In this document: positions 48,256-57,196 of the stretch, piece by piece | Numbering within the stretch: the first letter of the stretch is position 1 | How the letters are laid out: every line of letters begins with the position of its first letter | Origin: Gloeobacter violaceus PCC 7421 | GTDB lineage: Bacteria; Cyanobacteriota; Cyanobacteriia; Gloeobacterales; Gloeobacteraceae | DNA length: 64,000 nt | Reading direction: 5' to 3' | NCBI RefSeq assembly: GCF_000011385.1 | Contig: NC_005125.1 | Location: forward strand, 2,914,001-2,978,000 | The notes under the pieces: model-generated | Database searches by the model: none | Told to the model about the DNA's origin: nothing | Seen by the model: only the letters and a program-made list of their open reading frames with translations | Program-made: the position numbers and the translations under genes

Positions 48256-48615
48256 TTAAATACTCTTCAGATAACTCAGCAGATCCGCCATCTGCTTTTC
48301 GTTCAGTTCGAACTTGGGCATCGGGGGCGTCTCGCCGCGGGTCACCTGCCGGATGAGTTGCAGGTCCGATTTGCGCTCTTTGACTTCCTCCAGATTCGGC
48401 CCCACCCAGCCTTTCGCCTCGGTGCCGTGGCAGGCTGAACAGTTCGCCTCAAAAAGATCCTGGCCGGTGCTCACATTGCCTTTGAACGAAAGTACCGAGC
48501 GCTCGTAGGGGGTCTGACCGGCCTCGGCGATCGCGTTGATGGCAAAGCCGATCAAACCCACCACCAGCAGGGCAAGACCAGGAATGGCCATGGTTTTCCA
48601 CGAGAGTCGGACCAT
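48256..48615 (-). CDS. cytM: Cytochrome cM-like protein
   Basis: The 119-aa protein has an N-terminal membrane helix (MAIPGLALLVVGLIGFAINA), haem motif CSACH (Cys59, Cys62, His63) and axial Met99 in TPPMPKF. The text VLSFKGNVSTGQDLFEANCS and LNEKQMADLLSYLKSI closely follows the pattern of cyanobacterial CytM, a membrane-anchored cytochrome c linked to stress and respiration control. Length agrees. It is a single-gene unit on the minus strand. Confidence 0.85.
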   Translation of the reverse strand: MVRLSWKTMAIPGLALLVVGLIGFAINAIAEAGQTPYERSVLSFKGNVSTGQDLFEANCSACHGTEAKGWVGPNLEEVKERKSDLQLIRQVTRGETPPMPKFELNEKQMADLLSYLKSI

Positions 48616-48692
48616 GAGTGTTAAGTGCTCTTTCTATTCTTGTTTGTCTATATATCAAAGTTTACACTTTTTAGCGTGGCGCGCCTGGATAT

Positions 48693-49475
48693 TCACGATC
48701 TTCCCGTCAGGCCCCAGATCCTGGCCCGTTCGGCGAGCCAACCCTGCTTGAGCAAACGCTCAATCTGGCCGTTGACCCAGCGACGCAGGCTGTCGTTCTG
48801 GAGACCTCGGGGCATGGCGACGGAAAGACCGCTGGTGTCAAGCTCGGTAGAAAGCAAGCGGTAGGCAGGACGGTCCTGCACCCAGCCGCCCAAGACGGTG
48901 CCGTCGGCGGCAAAACCGTCGGCCCGGCCGGTCTCGAGAGCCTGCACTCCTTCCTGATAGGAAGCCACCGGCACCAGCCCGGCACCGGGCAGAAAAGCGC
49001 GGATGGCCCGTTCGTTGCTCGAGCCGGAAAGCACCGCAAGCCGGACGCGTTCCAGATCCGACAGGGTACGCAGAGTGCTCTCGCGCTTAAGCAGCACGGC
49101 CTGGTTCACCGTCAGGTACGGAAAGCTGAAGTCCACGGCTCGGGCGCGCGGTACGCCGATGCTTAAATTGGCAATCACCAGATCGACGTGCTGCTTCTCC
49201 AACGCCTCAAGCCGATCCCGGTTGCGCACCGGTACCAGCTTGACTGCCGTCGGATCGGCAAAAAGCGCTTCGGCGAACTGGCGGGCCAGATCAATTTCAA
49301 AACCGGCCAGTTCGCCGCGCTTGTCGCGAAAACCGAGTGGGTAGAGGTTTTCCTTGACTCCCACTATTAAATAGCGGCGCTGCAGGATCGCTTCGAGCGG
49401 GGCGGCGGCGCCGACGGTTTGCAGCAGAGCAAGCAAGCTCACCGTCAGGACGGCCGTGCGCAGTGCTGCAGGCAC
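48693..49475 (-). CDS. Periplasmic amino-acid-type solute-binding protein
   Basis: The start is taken as GTG 49475, 3 bases after the rplT stop, because VPAALRTAVLTVSLLALLQT is a good signal peptide; the longer frame is antisense or read-through of rplT. The 260-aa product has the family-3 binding-protein signature GFRDKRGELAGFEIDLARQF and later VDFSFPYLTVNQAVLL, LAVLSGSSNERAIRAF. No permease or ATPase gene is next to it, so it may serve a distant ABC transporter. Co-transcription with rplT is likely by position. Confidence 0.82.
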   Translation of the reverse strand: MPAALRTAVLTVSLLALLQTVGAAAPLEAILQRRYLIVGVKENLYPLGFRDKRGELAGFEIDLARQFAEALFADPTAVKLVPVRNRDRLEALEKQHVDLVIANLSIGVPRARAVDFSFPYLTVNQAVLLKRESTLRTLSDLERVRLAVLSGSSNERAIRAFLPGAGLVPVASYQEGVQALETGRADGFAADGTVLGGWVQDRPAYRLLSTELDTSGLSVAMPRGLQNDSLRRWVNGQIERLLKQGWLAERARIWGLTGRS

Positions 49476-49477
49476 TT

Positions 49478-49837
49478 CTAGACGGGGCGGGCGGATTTGG
49501 CGACGCGGGCGACTTCGGCAAACGCCTCGGGGTCGGTGACGGCCAGTTGTGCCAGCATCTTGCGGTTGAGGGCGACGTCGGCCTTGTGGAGACCATCGAT
49601 AAGACGGCTGTAGGAGAGTCCCTCGGTGCGCGCCTGGGCGTTGATGCGCACGATCCACAGCGAGCGGAAGTCGCGCTTTTTGGTGCGGCGGTGGCGGTAG
49701 GCGTTGCGCAGCGCCTTCATCACCTGCTGATTGGCGGCGGTAAAGAGCTTCGAGTGGCTGCCCCGAAAGCCCTTGGCCAGCTTCAGAATTTTTTTGCGAC
49801 GTTTGCGGGCGACGTTGCCGCGCTTGACACGGACCAT
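49478..49837 (-). CDS. rplT: 50S ribosomal protein L20
   Basis: L20 is an early-assembly large-subunit protein that binds 23S rRNA. The 119-aa product reads [20 protein letters not shown], with [20 protein letters not shown] and a helical C-terminal half. It is downstream of rpmI, the usual order. No infC is upstream in this window. Confidence 0.97.
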   Translation of the reverse strand: MVRVKRGNVARKRRKKILKLAKGFRGSHSKLFTAANQQVMKALRNAYRHRRTKKRDFRSLWIVRINAQARTEGLSYSRLIDGLHKADVALNRKMLAQLAVTDPEAFAEVARVAKSARPV

Positions 49838-49865
49838 GACTCAACTCCAGCGGTGAAAATTCGGG

Positions 49866-50063
49866 CTACAGATAAGGGCACTGGCGGGTGACCTTGTAGA
49901 GATCGGTCTCCGAGACCTCGACTTTGGTCGACAGGCTGCGTTTGCGCGCCGCCGACTTGTGTTGGAGCAAGTGGTTCTTGCCGGCACGGCGGCGACGGAG
50001 CTTGCCGCTGCCGGTCACTTCGTAGCGTTTGGCCGCGGACTGGCGTGTCTTCATCTTAGGCAT
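49866..50063 (-). CDS. rpmI: 50S ribosomal protein L35
   Basis: From ATG 50063 the product is 65 aa ([20 protein letters not shown], then [17 protein letters not shown]), the standard length. The longer frame start is upstream and not native. It is followed 28 bp later by rplT. A hairpin in its leader (50091-50106) may matter for control. Confidence 0.96.
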   Translation of the reverse strand: MPKMKTRQSAAKRYEVTGSGKLRRRRAGKNHLLQHKSAARKRSLSTKVEVSETDLYKVTRQCPYL

Positions 50064-50090
50064 GGTGTTACTCTCACATTGCAAAGACCG

Positions 50091-50106
50091 GTGCCCGCCT
50101 GGGCAC
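50091..50106 (-). promoter_or_regulatory. Hairpin in rpmI-rplT leader
   Basis: GTGCCC (50091-50096), GCCT loop and GGGCAC (50101-50106) lie 27 bases before the rpmI start. In many bacteria L20 represses this operon by binding leader RNA. The hairpin is a candidate part of such a structure. Confidence 0.3.
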
Positions 50107-50123
50107 GAATATCTATAGTAATG

Positions 50124-50152
50124 CAAAAGCCCGCAGGTTGGGGGGCGGGTTT
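50124..50152 (-). terminator. Terminator-like hairpin (minus strand)
   Basis: AAGCCCGC (50127-50134) pairs with GCGGGTTT (50145-50152); on the minus strand the stem is followed by TT. It lies just after the stop of the stalk-domain gene and before rpmI. Confidence 0.5.
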
Positions 50153-50153
50153 G

Positions 50154-50564
50154 CTAACGGCGCGGTTGCGCCTGCAGCGGCGGCAGGGCCGGCGAGAAGG
50201 CCACCTGCCGGGTGTGGATGCGCCAGTGCACGGTGACATAGAAAATCTTTTGCACCGCATCGAGGGGCACGAACAGCTCGCCGCCGCGCCAGTAGGGGGC
50301 GACGCTCAGCACAACGAGCTGGCGGTTGAGGGTGAGTACGGTGCCGTCGGTGATTGAAGCTTCTTGATTGTCGAACTGCAAATTGACCGCCCGCTCGTCC
50401 GGGATGATCCGCAAGTTGGCCTGAAACGCCTGGGCCACCGACATCAGGGATACAAAAGGTTGTCCGCGCCGCATCGTCACTTCAAAAAGCTCGCGCTCAT
50501 TTGCCCTGAGCGGCCAGGCCCAGACCATTCCGAGCAAAAAGCCAACAGCAACCCGTCGACGCAT
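50154..50564 (-). CDS. Exported protein with copper-amine-oxidase-like stalk domain
   Basis: The 136-aa protein has a signal peptide (MRRRVAVGFLLGMVWAWPLR) and one domain of the 'copper amine oxidase N-terminal' (stalk) type: PFVSLMSVAQAFQANLRIIP, then DERAVNLQFDNQEASI, and GGELFVPLDAVQKIF. Such domains bind cell-wall or other periplasmic partners and have no oxidase activity. The gene is upstream of rpmI on the same strand. Confidence 0.78.
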   Translation of the reverse strand: MRRRVAVGFLLGMVWAWPLRANERELFEVTMRRGQPFVSLMSVAQAFQANLRIIPDERAVNLQFDNQEASITDGTVLTLNRQLVVLSVAPYWRGGELFVPLDAVQKIFYVTVHWRIHTRQVAFSPALPPLQAQPRR

Positions 50565-50664
50565 GGCGTCATTATCCCCTGTTTGCCGGGCCTTTCATTA
50601 TGGCCACGGTTTACAGAAGCCGGATAGTGTTGGAAACTACATCCGCACCGTCACATTCGTTGCG

Positions 50665-51900
50665 ATGAACTGGATTATTCGCCCGGCCCACGACATAGAA
50701 CGCCGTTCGCTGGCACGGCTGTCGCACCTGGCTTTTGCCCCCGCTCAGCCGTTTGCTGAAATCGAAGCGCGCTACGCATCCGACGCCGCGATCGTCGCCC
50801 GCTCGGTGGTCGCCTGCGAGGCGGAACGTCTGCTGGGCAAATACGCACTGCTGCCCTACCGCAACTACGTGGCCGGCTGCGAGATGCCCCTGGGCGGGTT
50901 GGGCGGGGTGGCGGTGGCTCCCGAGGGCCGGGGCCTCGGGGTGGCAAGCGCCCTGGTGCGCCACGCCCTGGAGGTGCTTGGGGAGCACCGCTATCCCCTT
51001 TCGATGCTTTATGCCTATCGCCACGGTTTCTACCGCCGCTTCGGCTGGGCCTGCGTGGGAGAGGTCTACCGCTACCGGGTGGCCGGCGAAGATCTGCCCC
51101 GCTACCCGGAAGCCCGGTACGTGTTGCCCCTCGACACCGCCACCGACCGCGCGGCCATCGAAGAACTCTACGGGCGCGAGGCTCCCCGCCACAGCGGCTG
51201 GCTGGTGCGCGAACCGGAGCACTGGCAGGGACACTTCAAACCCGACAGCACCTTGCAAATGTTTGGCTGCCGCTTCGGCGGCGACCTCGAAGGGTACGTG
51301 ATCTTCCGCTACGTCAATGTCTCCCCCGACAGCGCCGAAGTGGCCCATATCGCCGTGCGCGAGTGGGTGGTGGCCTCCGCCCGCGCCTACCGGGCGCTGT
51401 TGGGGTTTCTTGGCGCCCAGCGCGATCAAGTCGATGCGGTGGTCTGGGACACCGACCGCGCCGACCCGCTGCCGCGGCTGCTCACCGAACAGCGCGCCGC
51501 CGGGGACCGCTCGATCCGGACTTTTTTGAACGCCGTCGGTTTCGGAGCCATCCATAGCAGCTTCATGTGGCGCCTGGTCGATCTCGATCGGGCGCTGGCC
51601 TTGCGGCCCGTGCGGCCGGCAGGGGATGTTGCCTTCAATTTCGAAGTCCACGACCCGGTTTTTGGAACCACCCTGCGGCCGGTCGAAATCGAGGGCGGCC
51701 GTCTGCACCTGGCGGACAAGCCCGCCTCTACCACCCTCAAGCTCGATATCGGCACCCTCACCCAGCTGTGGAGCGGCTACGGCAACGCCCGCGCCGCCCA
51801 CTGGGCCGGACAGCTGCAAGTCGAAGGCGACGAAGGGGTGCTCGAAGCTCTCGATCGCGCCTGGCAGGTGGAGCCGCCCTTCTGCTGGGACTTTTTTTAG
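50665..51900 (+). CDS. Eis-like GNAT acetyltransferase
   Basis: From ATG 50665 the product is 411 aa. Residues about 1-150 are a GNAT fold (IRPAHDIERRSLARLSHLAF; acetyl-CoA loop APEGRGLGVASALVRHALEV), followed by a second GNAT-like domain and a C-terminal SCP2-like domain (about 320-411). This is the Eis plan; Eis proteins form hexamers and acetylate aminoglycosides, lysines or other amines. Y and the C-terminal carboxylate typical of Eis are not verified. The substrate is unknown. Confidence 0.85.
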   Translation: MNWIIRPAHDIERRSLARLSHLAFAPAQPFAEIEARYASDAAIVARSVVACEAERLLGKYALLPYRNYVAGCEMPLGGLGGVAVAPEGRGLGVASALVRHALEVLGEHRYPLSMLYAYRHGFYRRFGWACVGEVYRYRVAGEDLPRYPEARYVLPLDTATDRAAIEELYGREAPRHSGWLVREPEHWQGHFKPDSTLQMFGCRFGGDLEGYVIFRYVNVSPDSAEVAHIAVREWVVASARAYRALLGFLGAQRDQVDAVVWDTDRADPLPRLLTEQRAAGDRSIRTFLNAVGFGAIHSSFMWRLVDLDRALALRPVRPAGDVAFNFEVHDPVFGTTLRPVEIEGGRLHLADKPASTTLKLDIGTLTQLWSGYGNARAAHWAGQLQVEGDEGVLEALDRAWQVEPPFCWDFF

Positions 51901-51937
51901 AGTTAAGCTATAGACTTCGCATTCGGAGTCCCACCGC

Positions 51938-54451
51938 GTGTCCACCCGACGAGAGTTTGCCCTGCCCGGTGCCCGGCCCCACTACAACCCCGACCGACCC
52001 GGAAATGTCGAGCACATCGCCCTCGATCTGGCAATCGACCTCGAAGCGCAGCGCGCGAGCGGTACCTGCCGCATCCGCCTGCGGTGCGTTGCCGACCAGA
52101 CGCGCGTCTTCAGCCTTGATGCGGTCGAGCTGCAAATAGAGGCAGTGCACACCAACGGCAACCCGGCGGACTTCGACCACGACGGCGCGGTGCTGTGGGT
52201 GCGGCCCGCCGTACCCCCTGTGGCGGGAGAAGTGGTGGAACTGGCCATTGACTACCGGGTGGAGAAACCCCGGCGCGGCATCTACTTTGTCGGCCCAGAC
52301 GCCGATTATCCCGACAAGTCTGTGCAGGTCTGGACCCAGGGGGAGGACGAAGATTCGCGTTTCTGGTTTCCCTGTTTCGATTACCCCGGTCAACTGGCCA
52401 CCTCCGAGGTGCGCGTGCGGGTGCCGGCCCGCTACCAGACGGTCTCCAACGGCGTGCTGACGAGCATTGAGGAGCACAACGGCTCAAAAATTTATCACTG
52501 GCGCCAGGCACAGGTGCACCCGTGCTACCTCATCACCCTGGTGGTGGCGGAACTGAGCGAAATTCAAGACCGGTGGGAGGACATCCCGACGCCCTACTAC
52601 GTCACCCCGGGCCGTGAGGAGGAGGCGCGCCGCACCTTCGCCAAGACCCCGAGCATGGTCGCTTTTTTCTCGGAGCGCTTCGGCGTGCGCTATCCGTTCG
52701 CCCGCTACGCGCAAGTCTGCGCGGTCGATTTTATCTTTGGCGGCATGGAGAACACCGGCGCCACCACCCAGACCGACCGCTGTCTGCTGGACGAACAGGC
52801 GGCCCGCGAGATCCGCTGGCCCGAAGATCTGGTGTGCCACGAACTGGTGCACCAGTGGTTCGGCGATCTGGTGGTGATCCGCCACTGGTCCCATGCCTGG
52901 ATTAAAGAAGGGGCAGCCACTTACTTCGAGTCGCTGTGGCGCGAGCACGAGTATGGGTCGCAGGACGCCGCCTACTACCGCTATCAGACCGCCCAGGCCT
53001 ACTTCGAAGAGGACAGCGAGCGCTATCGTCGGCCTATTGTCACCAACGTCTACAAAGAACCGATCGAGCTTTACGACCGGCACCTCTACGAGAAAGCTTC
53101 GACCGTCTACCACATGCTGCGCCATTACCTGGGGGACGCCGCTTTCTTTCGGGCCGTACAAACGTTTTTGAGCGCCAACGCCCACCGCACCGTCGAGACG
53201 GTCGACCTGCTGCAGGCTATCGAGGCGGCCACCGGCCGCAACATGCTGCCGCTCTTTGAGCAATACGTCTTCAAAGCCGGCCATCCGCAATTTAAAGTGC
53301 GCTTCGAGTGGGACAGCGAGGCTGCCCTCGCCAAAGTCGAGGTGAGTCAGACCCAGATCGTCGATGAGCAGACCGTGCTTTTTGATCTGGTGATCCATCT
53401 CGGTTTCGGCTTCGCGCCGGACACACAGCCGAAGTGTGTTCCCGTGCGCATTCGGCAAAAAGAACAAACATTTTGTTTCCCCTTCGAGCAAAAACCGCTC
53501 TATTTCAGTTTCGATCCCGGCAACCCTGTGCTCAAAACCGTCGAATTGGAAGTGCCCCCAGAACTACTCAAAAACCAACTCGCGGTCGATCCCGAGTTGA
53601 TGGGCCGCATCTTCGCCGCCCAAGCGCTCGCCAAGCAGCTCACCCCGGACATCGCCCAGGCACTCGGCGCCGTCCTGCTCGACGAAAACCAGTTCTGGGG
53701 TCTGCGCGCTGAAGTGGCCAAGGCTCTCGGTTCAACCAAAAAAGACTACGCCTACGCCGTGCTGCGCGAAGCGGCAGGCGTAGGCGACCTGCGCGCGCGT
53801 GCCGCCGCCATCAAGGCCCTGGCCGAGGACAAATCGCCCGAAGCCTTCGCGGCCATCCGTCCCGGTCTGGTAGACCCAAGCTACACGGTGAGCTCCGAGG
53901 CGGCCAGAGCCGTGGGCAAAGCCAAACACGCCGATTCGCGGGCGTTGCTTATTCAGGTGCTCGCCTCGCGTCCCTCCTGGAACGACACGGTGGGAAGTGC
54001 CGCCCTCGCGGGCCTGGCCGAACTGAAGGACGACCCCGAGGCCATCGAAGCGATCCTGGAGCGCACCCGCCGGGGTACTCCCCAGGCGCTGCGCATGGCG
54101 GCGATTCGGGCTCTGGGCAGCGCGGGCGAAGGGGGGGAAAATCAAAAGATCCTCGATGCCCTTGCCCAGATCGCCCAGGAAACCCAGTTTTCGACTCGGC
54201 GGGCAGTGATTGCCGCTTTGGGTTCGCTCAAATCGTCTAAGGCTCTGCCGCTGCTGGAGCAAATTGCCCGCGAGGATCCCGACGGTCGTGTCCGGCGCTC
54301 TGCCCTGGAGAGCGCCGAATCGATCCGCTCGGAAGTCGGCCAGGACAAAGAACTGAAAAAACTGCGCGAGGCGGTCGAAAGCCTTCAGGAGGAGAACCGC
54401 TCGCTGAAAAGTCGTCTGGAAGTGCTCGAAAGCCGGCTCACATCCCCATAG
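51938..54451 (+). CDS. M1 family aminopeptidase with C-terminal HEAT repeats
   Basis: From GTG 51938 the product is 837 aa. It has the M1 exopeptidase motif FIFGGMENTGA, zinc motif HELVHQWFGD (His301, Glu302, His305) and third ligand Glu324 in WIKEGAATYFE. From about residue 550 to 800 come HEAT-like repeats (for example DIAQALGAVLLDENQFWGL, AYAVLREAAGVGDLRARAAA), replacing the usual M1 C-terminal domain, and a final coiled coil (KKLREAVESLQEENRSLKSR). The protein is cytosolic (no signal peptide). Confidence 0.92.
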   Translation: MSTRREFALPGARPHYNPDRPGNVEHIALDLAIDLEAQRASGTCRIRLRCVADQTRVFSLDAVELQIEAVHTNGNPADFDHDGAVLWVRPAVPPVAGEVVELAIDYRVEKPRRGIYFVGPDADYPDKSVQVWTQGEDEDSRFWFPCFDYPGQLATSEVRVRVPARYQTVSNGVLTSIEEHNGSKIYHWRQAQVHPCYLITLVVAELSEIQDRWEDIPTPYYVTPGREEEARRTFAKTPSMVAFFSERFGVRYPFARYAQVCAVDFIFGGMENTGATTQTDRCLLDEQAAREIRWPEDLVCHELVHQWFGDLVVIRHWSHAWIKEGAATYFESLWREHEYGSQDAAYYRYQTAQAYFEEDSERYRRPIVTNVYKEPIELYDRHLYEKASTVYHMLRHYLGDAAFFRAVQTFLSANAHRTVETVDLLQAIEAATGRNMLPLFEQYVFKAGHPQFKVRFEWDSEAALAKVEVSQTQIVDEQTVLFDLVIHLGFGFAPDTQPKCVPVRIRQKEQTFCFPFEQKPLYFSFDPGNPVLKTVELEVPPELLKNQLAVDPELMGRIFAAQALAKQLTPDIAQALGAVLLDENQFWGLRAEVAKALGSTKKDYAYAVLREAAGVGDLRARAAAIKALAEDKSPEAFAAIRPGLVDPSYTVSSEAARAVGKAKHADSRALLIQVLASRPSWNDTVGSAALAGLAELKDDPEAIEAILERTRRGTPQALRMAAIRALGSAGEGGENQKILDALAQIAQETQFSTRRAVIAALGSLKSSKALPLLEQIAREDPDGRVRRSALESAESIRSEVGQDKELKKLREAVESLQEENRSLKSRLEVLESRLTSP

Positions 54452-54518
54452 GATTGCTGCCCGGCGGCTTGCCCAAGCCGCTTCTATCATGGAAGTAAAG
54501 CCTGGGGGATCCCTAGTC

Positions 54519-55787
54519 ATGGAGAGGCGCGAACAGATTCTCGGTGCGGTTGAGACGCTGAACTACCGGGCCACCGTCGGCGATGTGGCGACCCGCAGCG
54601 GCCTGGAACTGACTACCGTTCAGCAAGAACTCAACAGCCTCGCCCAGGATGGCGACGGGCACCTGCAGGTCTCTAACACCGGCGAGATTGTTTATGCCTT
54701 TGAAGCGGACGTGCGCGACCGGCTGCTGCGCAAAGACCGCAATGCCAGACTCAAAGCCCTGCTCAAAAAAGCCTGGCAGGTGGCCTTCTACCTGGTGCGT
54801 ATCTCTTTTGGGATCCTGCTCGTTTTGTCGCTGCTGCTCATTGCCATCGGCATCTATGTCGTGCTGTCGAGCCGCGACGGCGACAGCGGCGGCGAGGGCG
54901 AAAGCCGGGGCGGCGGTGGCGGCATGCCCGGTTTCTTTTGGGGCAATTTTTTCTACATCTTCTACTGGCCGCCCTACGGCTACTACGAAGAGCGCCGACT
55001 CAAAGATCCCAACGACATGGGTTTTCTGGAGAGCGTCTATTCGTTTTTGTTCGGCGACGGCAACCCGAACGCGGATCTCGAGTCGCGGCGGTGGCGGACG
55101 GTGGCGGGGCTCATCCAGGCCAACCGGGGCGTGGTGGTGGCTGAGCAGTTGGCTCCCTATCTCGAAGCGGCCCGCGTCGACAGCGAAGACTTTGTGTTGC
55201 CGGCCTTGGTCAAGTACGACGGTGTGCCCGAGGTGAGCGAGCAGGGCGAGATTGTCTACCGCTTCCCGCAGCTGCAGGTGCAGGCCGAGGAGCGCCGTCC
55301 GGCCGCCCCGTTGCCGGGTTTTCTGCAGGAGAAGCGCTGGCAATTTAGCAAAGCGCCCGGCGGCAAATTGGTGCTCGCCGGTGCGCTCGGGGTCGCCAAC
55401 TTTGTAGGCGCCTGGTTTCTGTATTTTCTTTTGCAATCGACCAATCTGCCGCCGGATCTGGGCTTCTTCGCCGCTTTGGCGCCGGTGCTGGTTGTCTACG
55501 GCACGCTCTTTTTGCTCGTACCGGCTGTGCGCGCCGCCGTCATTTCCTGGCTCAACCGGGGCGTCGAAAGCCGCAACCGCAGCCGCTCGGGCTTCTCCCG
55601 CCACCTGCGCGAGGCGAACGCCGAGTTGCGCCGCAAATTGGCGTTCGCCCAAAATTTCGCCGGCCAAAAAGTGCTCGGCAAAGAGGACATCATCTACACC
55701 ACCGAGCAATCGACCCTGGAGCAGCGGGACTACGAGCTGGACGATCCGCGCTTTCGCTCCCTTGAAGATCCGCGCACCGAGCGATAA
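54519..55787 (+). CDS. Conserved membrane protein with winged-helix-like N-terminus
   Basis: From ATG 54519 (ATG 54489 possible) the product is 422 aa. Residues 1-70 resemble a small winged helix (REQILGAVETLNYRATVGDV, then LTTVQQELNSLAQDGD). Next come a membrane helix (ISFGILLVLSLLLIAIGIYV), a Gly-rich loop, a WPPYGYYEERRL segment, a repeat of the helical domain (RWRTVAGLIQANRGVVVAEQ) and two more membrane helices. Homologues are found in cyanobacteria and plant plastids; the function is not known to me. It starts 67 bp after the aminopeptidase. Confidence 0.75.
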   Translation: MERREQILGAVETLNYRATVGDVATRSGLELTTVQQELNSLAQDGDGHLQVSNTGEIVYAFEADVRDRLLRKDRNARLKALLKKAWQVAFYLVRISFGILLVLSLLLIAIGIYVVLSSRDGDSGGEGESRGGGGGMPGFFWGNFFYIFYWPPYGYYEERRLKDPNDMGFLESVYSFLFGDGNPNADLESRRWRTVAGLIQANRGVVVAEQLAPYLEAARVDSEDFVLPALVKYDGVPEVSEQGEIVYRFPQLQVQAEERRPAAPLPGFLQEKRWQFSKAPGGKLVLAGALGVANFVGAWFLYFLLQSTNLPPDLGFFAALAPVLVVYGTLFLLVPAVRAAVISWLNRGVESRNRSRSGFSRHLREANAELRRKLAFAQNFAGQKVLGKEDIIYTTEQSTLEQRDYELDDPRFRSLEDPRTER

Positions 55788-55973
55788 AAAAACTGCGGGG
55801 TCAGGAGGATCCCGCAGCACTCTCCACATCATTCCTTAAATAAACTTTACCTCAATCGCGGTCGGATTTGCCAGTTTTTCGTATCCTGGGACGCAGATCT
55901 CGATTCCGGCGCGCGGAAGCGACTTCGGGAGCCGCTGCTGTACAGTAAGAAAACTTGCGCTCAAGGCCGCTCC

Positions 55974-56507
55974 GTGGTCAAAGTTTTGTACTCCGAAGAA
56001 CAGATAGCAAAACAGGTTCAGCTATTGGCGGGCCAGATCAGCGTCCACTACGCGCCGCTGGTGTCGATTTCCTACCCGCTGGTGGTTCTGCCGGTGCTCA
56101 AGGGAGCTTTCGTTTTCAGTTCCGATTTGTTGCGGCGCTTGACAGTACCTTTGCGGGTCGAATTTCTGCGCGCGAGTAGCTACCGCGGGGGGACCGTCTC
56201 GGGCGGCCTCGAACTCGACATCCCGGAGACGGCCTTTTTGAGCGGCCACCACCTGCTGTTGCTCGAAGACATCATCGACACCGGCAAAACCGCAAGCCAG
56301 ATCCTCGCTGCCCTCAAAAGCTGCGGCCCGGCCTCGCTGCAAGTTTGTGCGCTGCTCGACAAGCCCGCGCGCCGGGTGGCGCCTGTGGAGGTGGGTTTTC
56401 GGGGATTTACCGCCCCGGATCGCTTCGTCATCGGTTACGGCATGGATCTGGCCGAGCGTTACCGGGAGTTGCCTTACGTGGGCGAACTGGAAGAATGCAC
56501 CTTTTGA
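55974..56507 (+). CDS. hpt: Hypoxanthine phosphoribosyltransferase
   Basis: Hpt converts hypoxanthine or guanine with PRPP to IMP or GMP. The 177-aa product starts at GTG 55974 (MVKVLYSEEQIAKQVQLLAG). It has the PRPP motif LLLLEDIIDTGKTASQILAA, VVLPVLKGAFVF and RFVIGYGMDLAERYREL. The size is normal. Its end overlaps the ispD start by 13 bp, so the genes are coupled. Confidence 0.93.
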   Translation: MVKVLYSEEQIAKQVQLLAGQISVHYAPLVSISYPLVVLPVLKGAFVFSSDLLRRLTVPLRVEFLRASSYRGGTVSGGLELDIPETAFLSGHHLLLLEDIIDTGKTASQILAALKSCGPASLQVCALLDKPARRVAPVEVGFRGFTAPDRFVIGYGMDLAERYRELPYVGELEECTF

Positions 56508-57196
56508 TTCCCGCCGCCGGGCGCGGTAGCCGCATGGGCGCAGACGGCAACAAGCTGCTCTTGCCGCTGTCGGGCCGGCCGCTTCTGGCCTGGACGCTCG
56601 CAGCAGCGGCACAAGCCCCTTCAACCCGCTGGATAGGCATCATCGGCCAGCCGATGGACGAAGAAGCGATCCGGTTACTGGCGCAGAAGCTGGGTCTGCG
56701 GGTGCCGGTGCACTGGATCGAAGGGGGCGAGACCCGTCAGCAGTCGGTTTACCGGGGGCTGCTCGCGCTTCCTGTAGAAGCGCAGCAGGTACTCATCCAC
56801 GATGGAGCGCGCTGTCTGGCAAGCCCGGCCCTTTTCGAGCGCTGTGCCGCCGCACTGGCTGAATTTTCCGCCATCGTCGCCGCTGTGCCGGTCAAGGACA
56901 CCATCAAACAGGTATACCCCCAGAGCCGTCAGGTGGAGAAAACCATTCCCCGCGAGCAGCTCTGGGCGGCCCAGACGCCCCAGGGCGGCAATGTCGGGAG
57001 GCTGAAAGCCGCCCACGCCTGGGCCGCTGCCCAAGCGGTCGCCGTCACCGACGACGCGGCGCTATGCGAACTGCGCGGCGAGCCGGTGCAGGTCGTCCCC
57101 GGCGAGGAAACCAATCTCAAGATCACCACGCCTGCAGATCTGTTGGTGGCCGAGGCTATCTTGAAAACACAGCTGCGCCAGGATCCCAGCCCATGA
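56495..57196 (+). CDS. ispD: 2-C-methyl-D-erythritol 4-phosphate cytidylyltransferase
   Basis: IspD makes CDP-methylerythritol in the plastid-type isoprenoid pathway that feeds carotenoids and chlorophyll side chains. From ATG 56495 the product is 233 aa. The motifs are LIPAAGRGSRMG, VLIHDGARCLASPALF, DTIKQV, TPQGGNVGRLKAAH and VTDDAALCE, and KITTPADLLVAEAIL. The ATG overlaps hpt by 13 bp, and its TGA overlaps the ATG of the next gene. Confidence 0.93.
   Translation: MHLLIPAAGRGSRMGADGNKLLLPLSGRPLLAWTLAAAAQAPSTRWIGIIGQPMDEEAIRLLAQKLGLRVPVHWIEGGETRQQSVYRGLLALPVEAQQVLIHDGARCLASPALFERCAAALAEFSAIVAAVPVKDTIKQVYPQSRQVEKTIPREQLWAAQTPQGGNVGRLKAAHAWAAAQAVAVTDDAALCELRGEPVQVVPGEETNLKITTPADLLVAEAILKTQLRQDPSP

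Noticed and set aside
48693-49844. Longer frame of the solute-binding protein including an upstream 120 codons
   Set aside because: The upstream part lies over rplT in another frame; the signal peptide starts at GTG 49475.
55793-55817. Hairpin CTGCGGG...CCCGCAG after the 422-aa membrane protein
   Set aside because: The stem is real but has no T-run in the plus direction, and no minus-strand gene uses the T-run on the other side, so I did not call a terminator.
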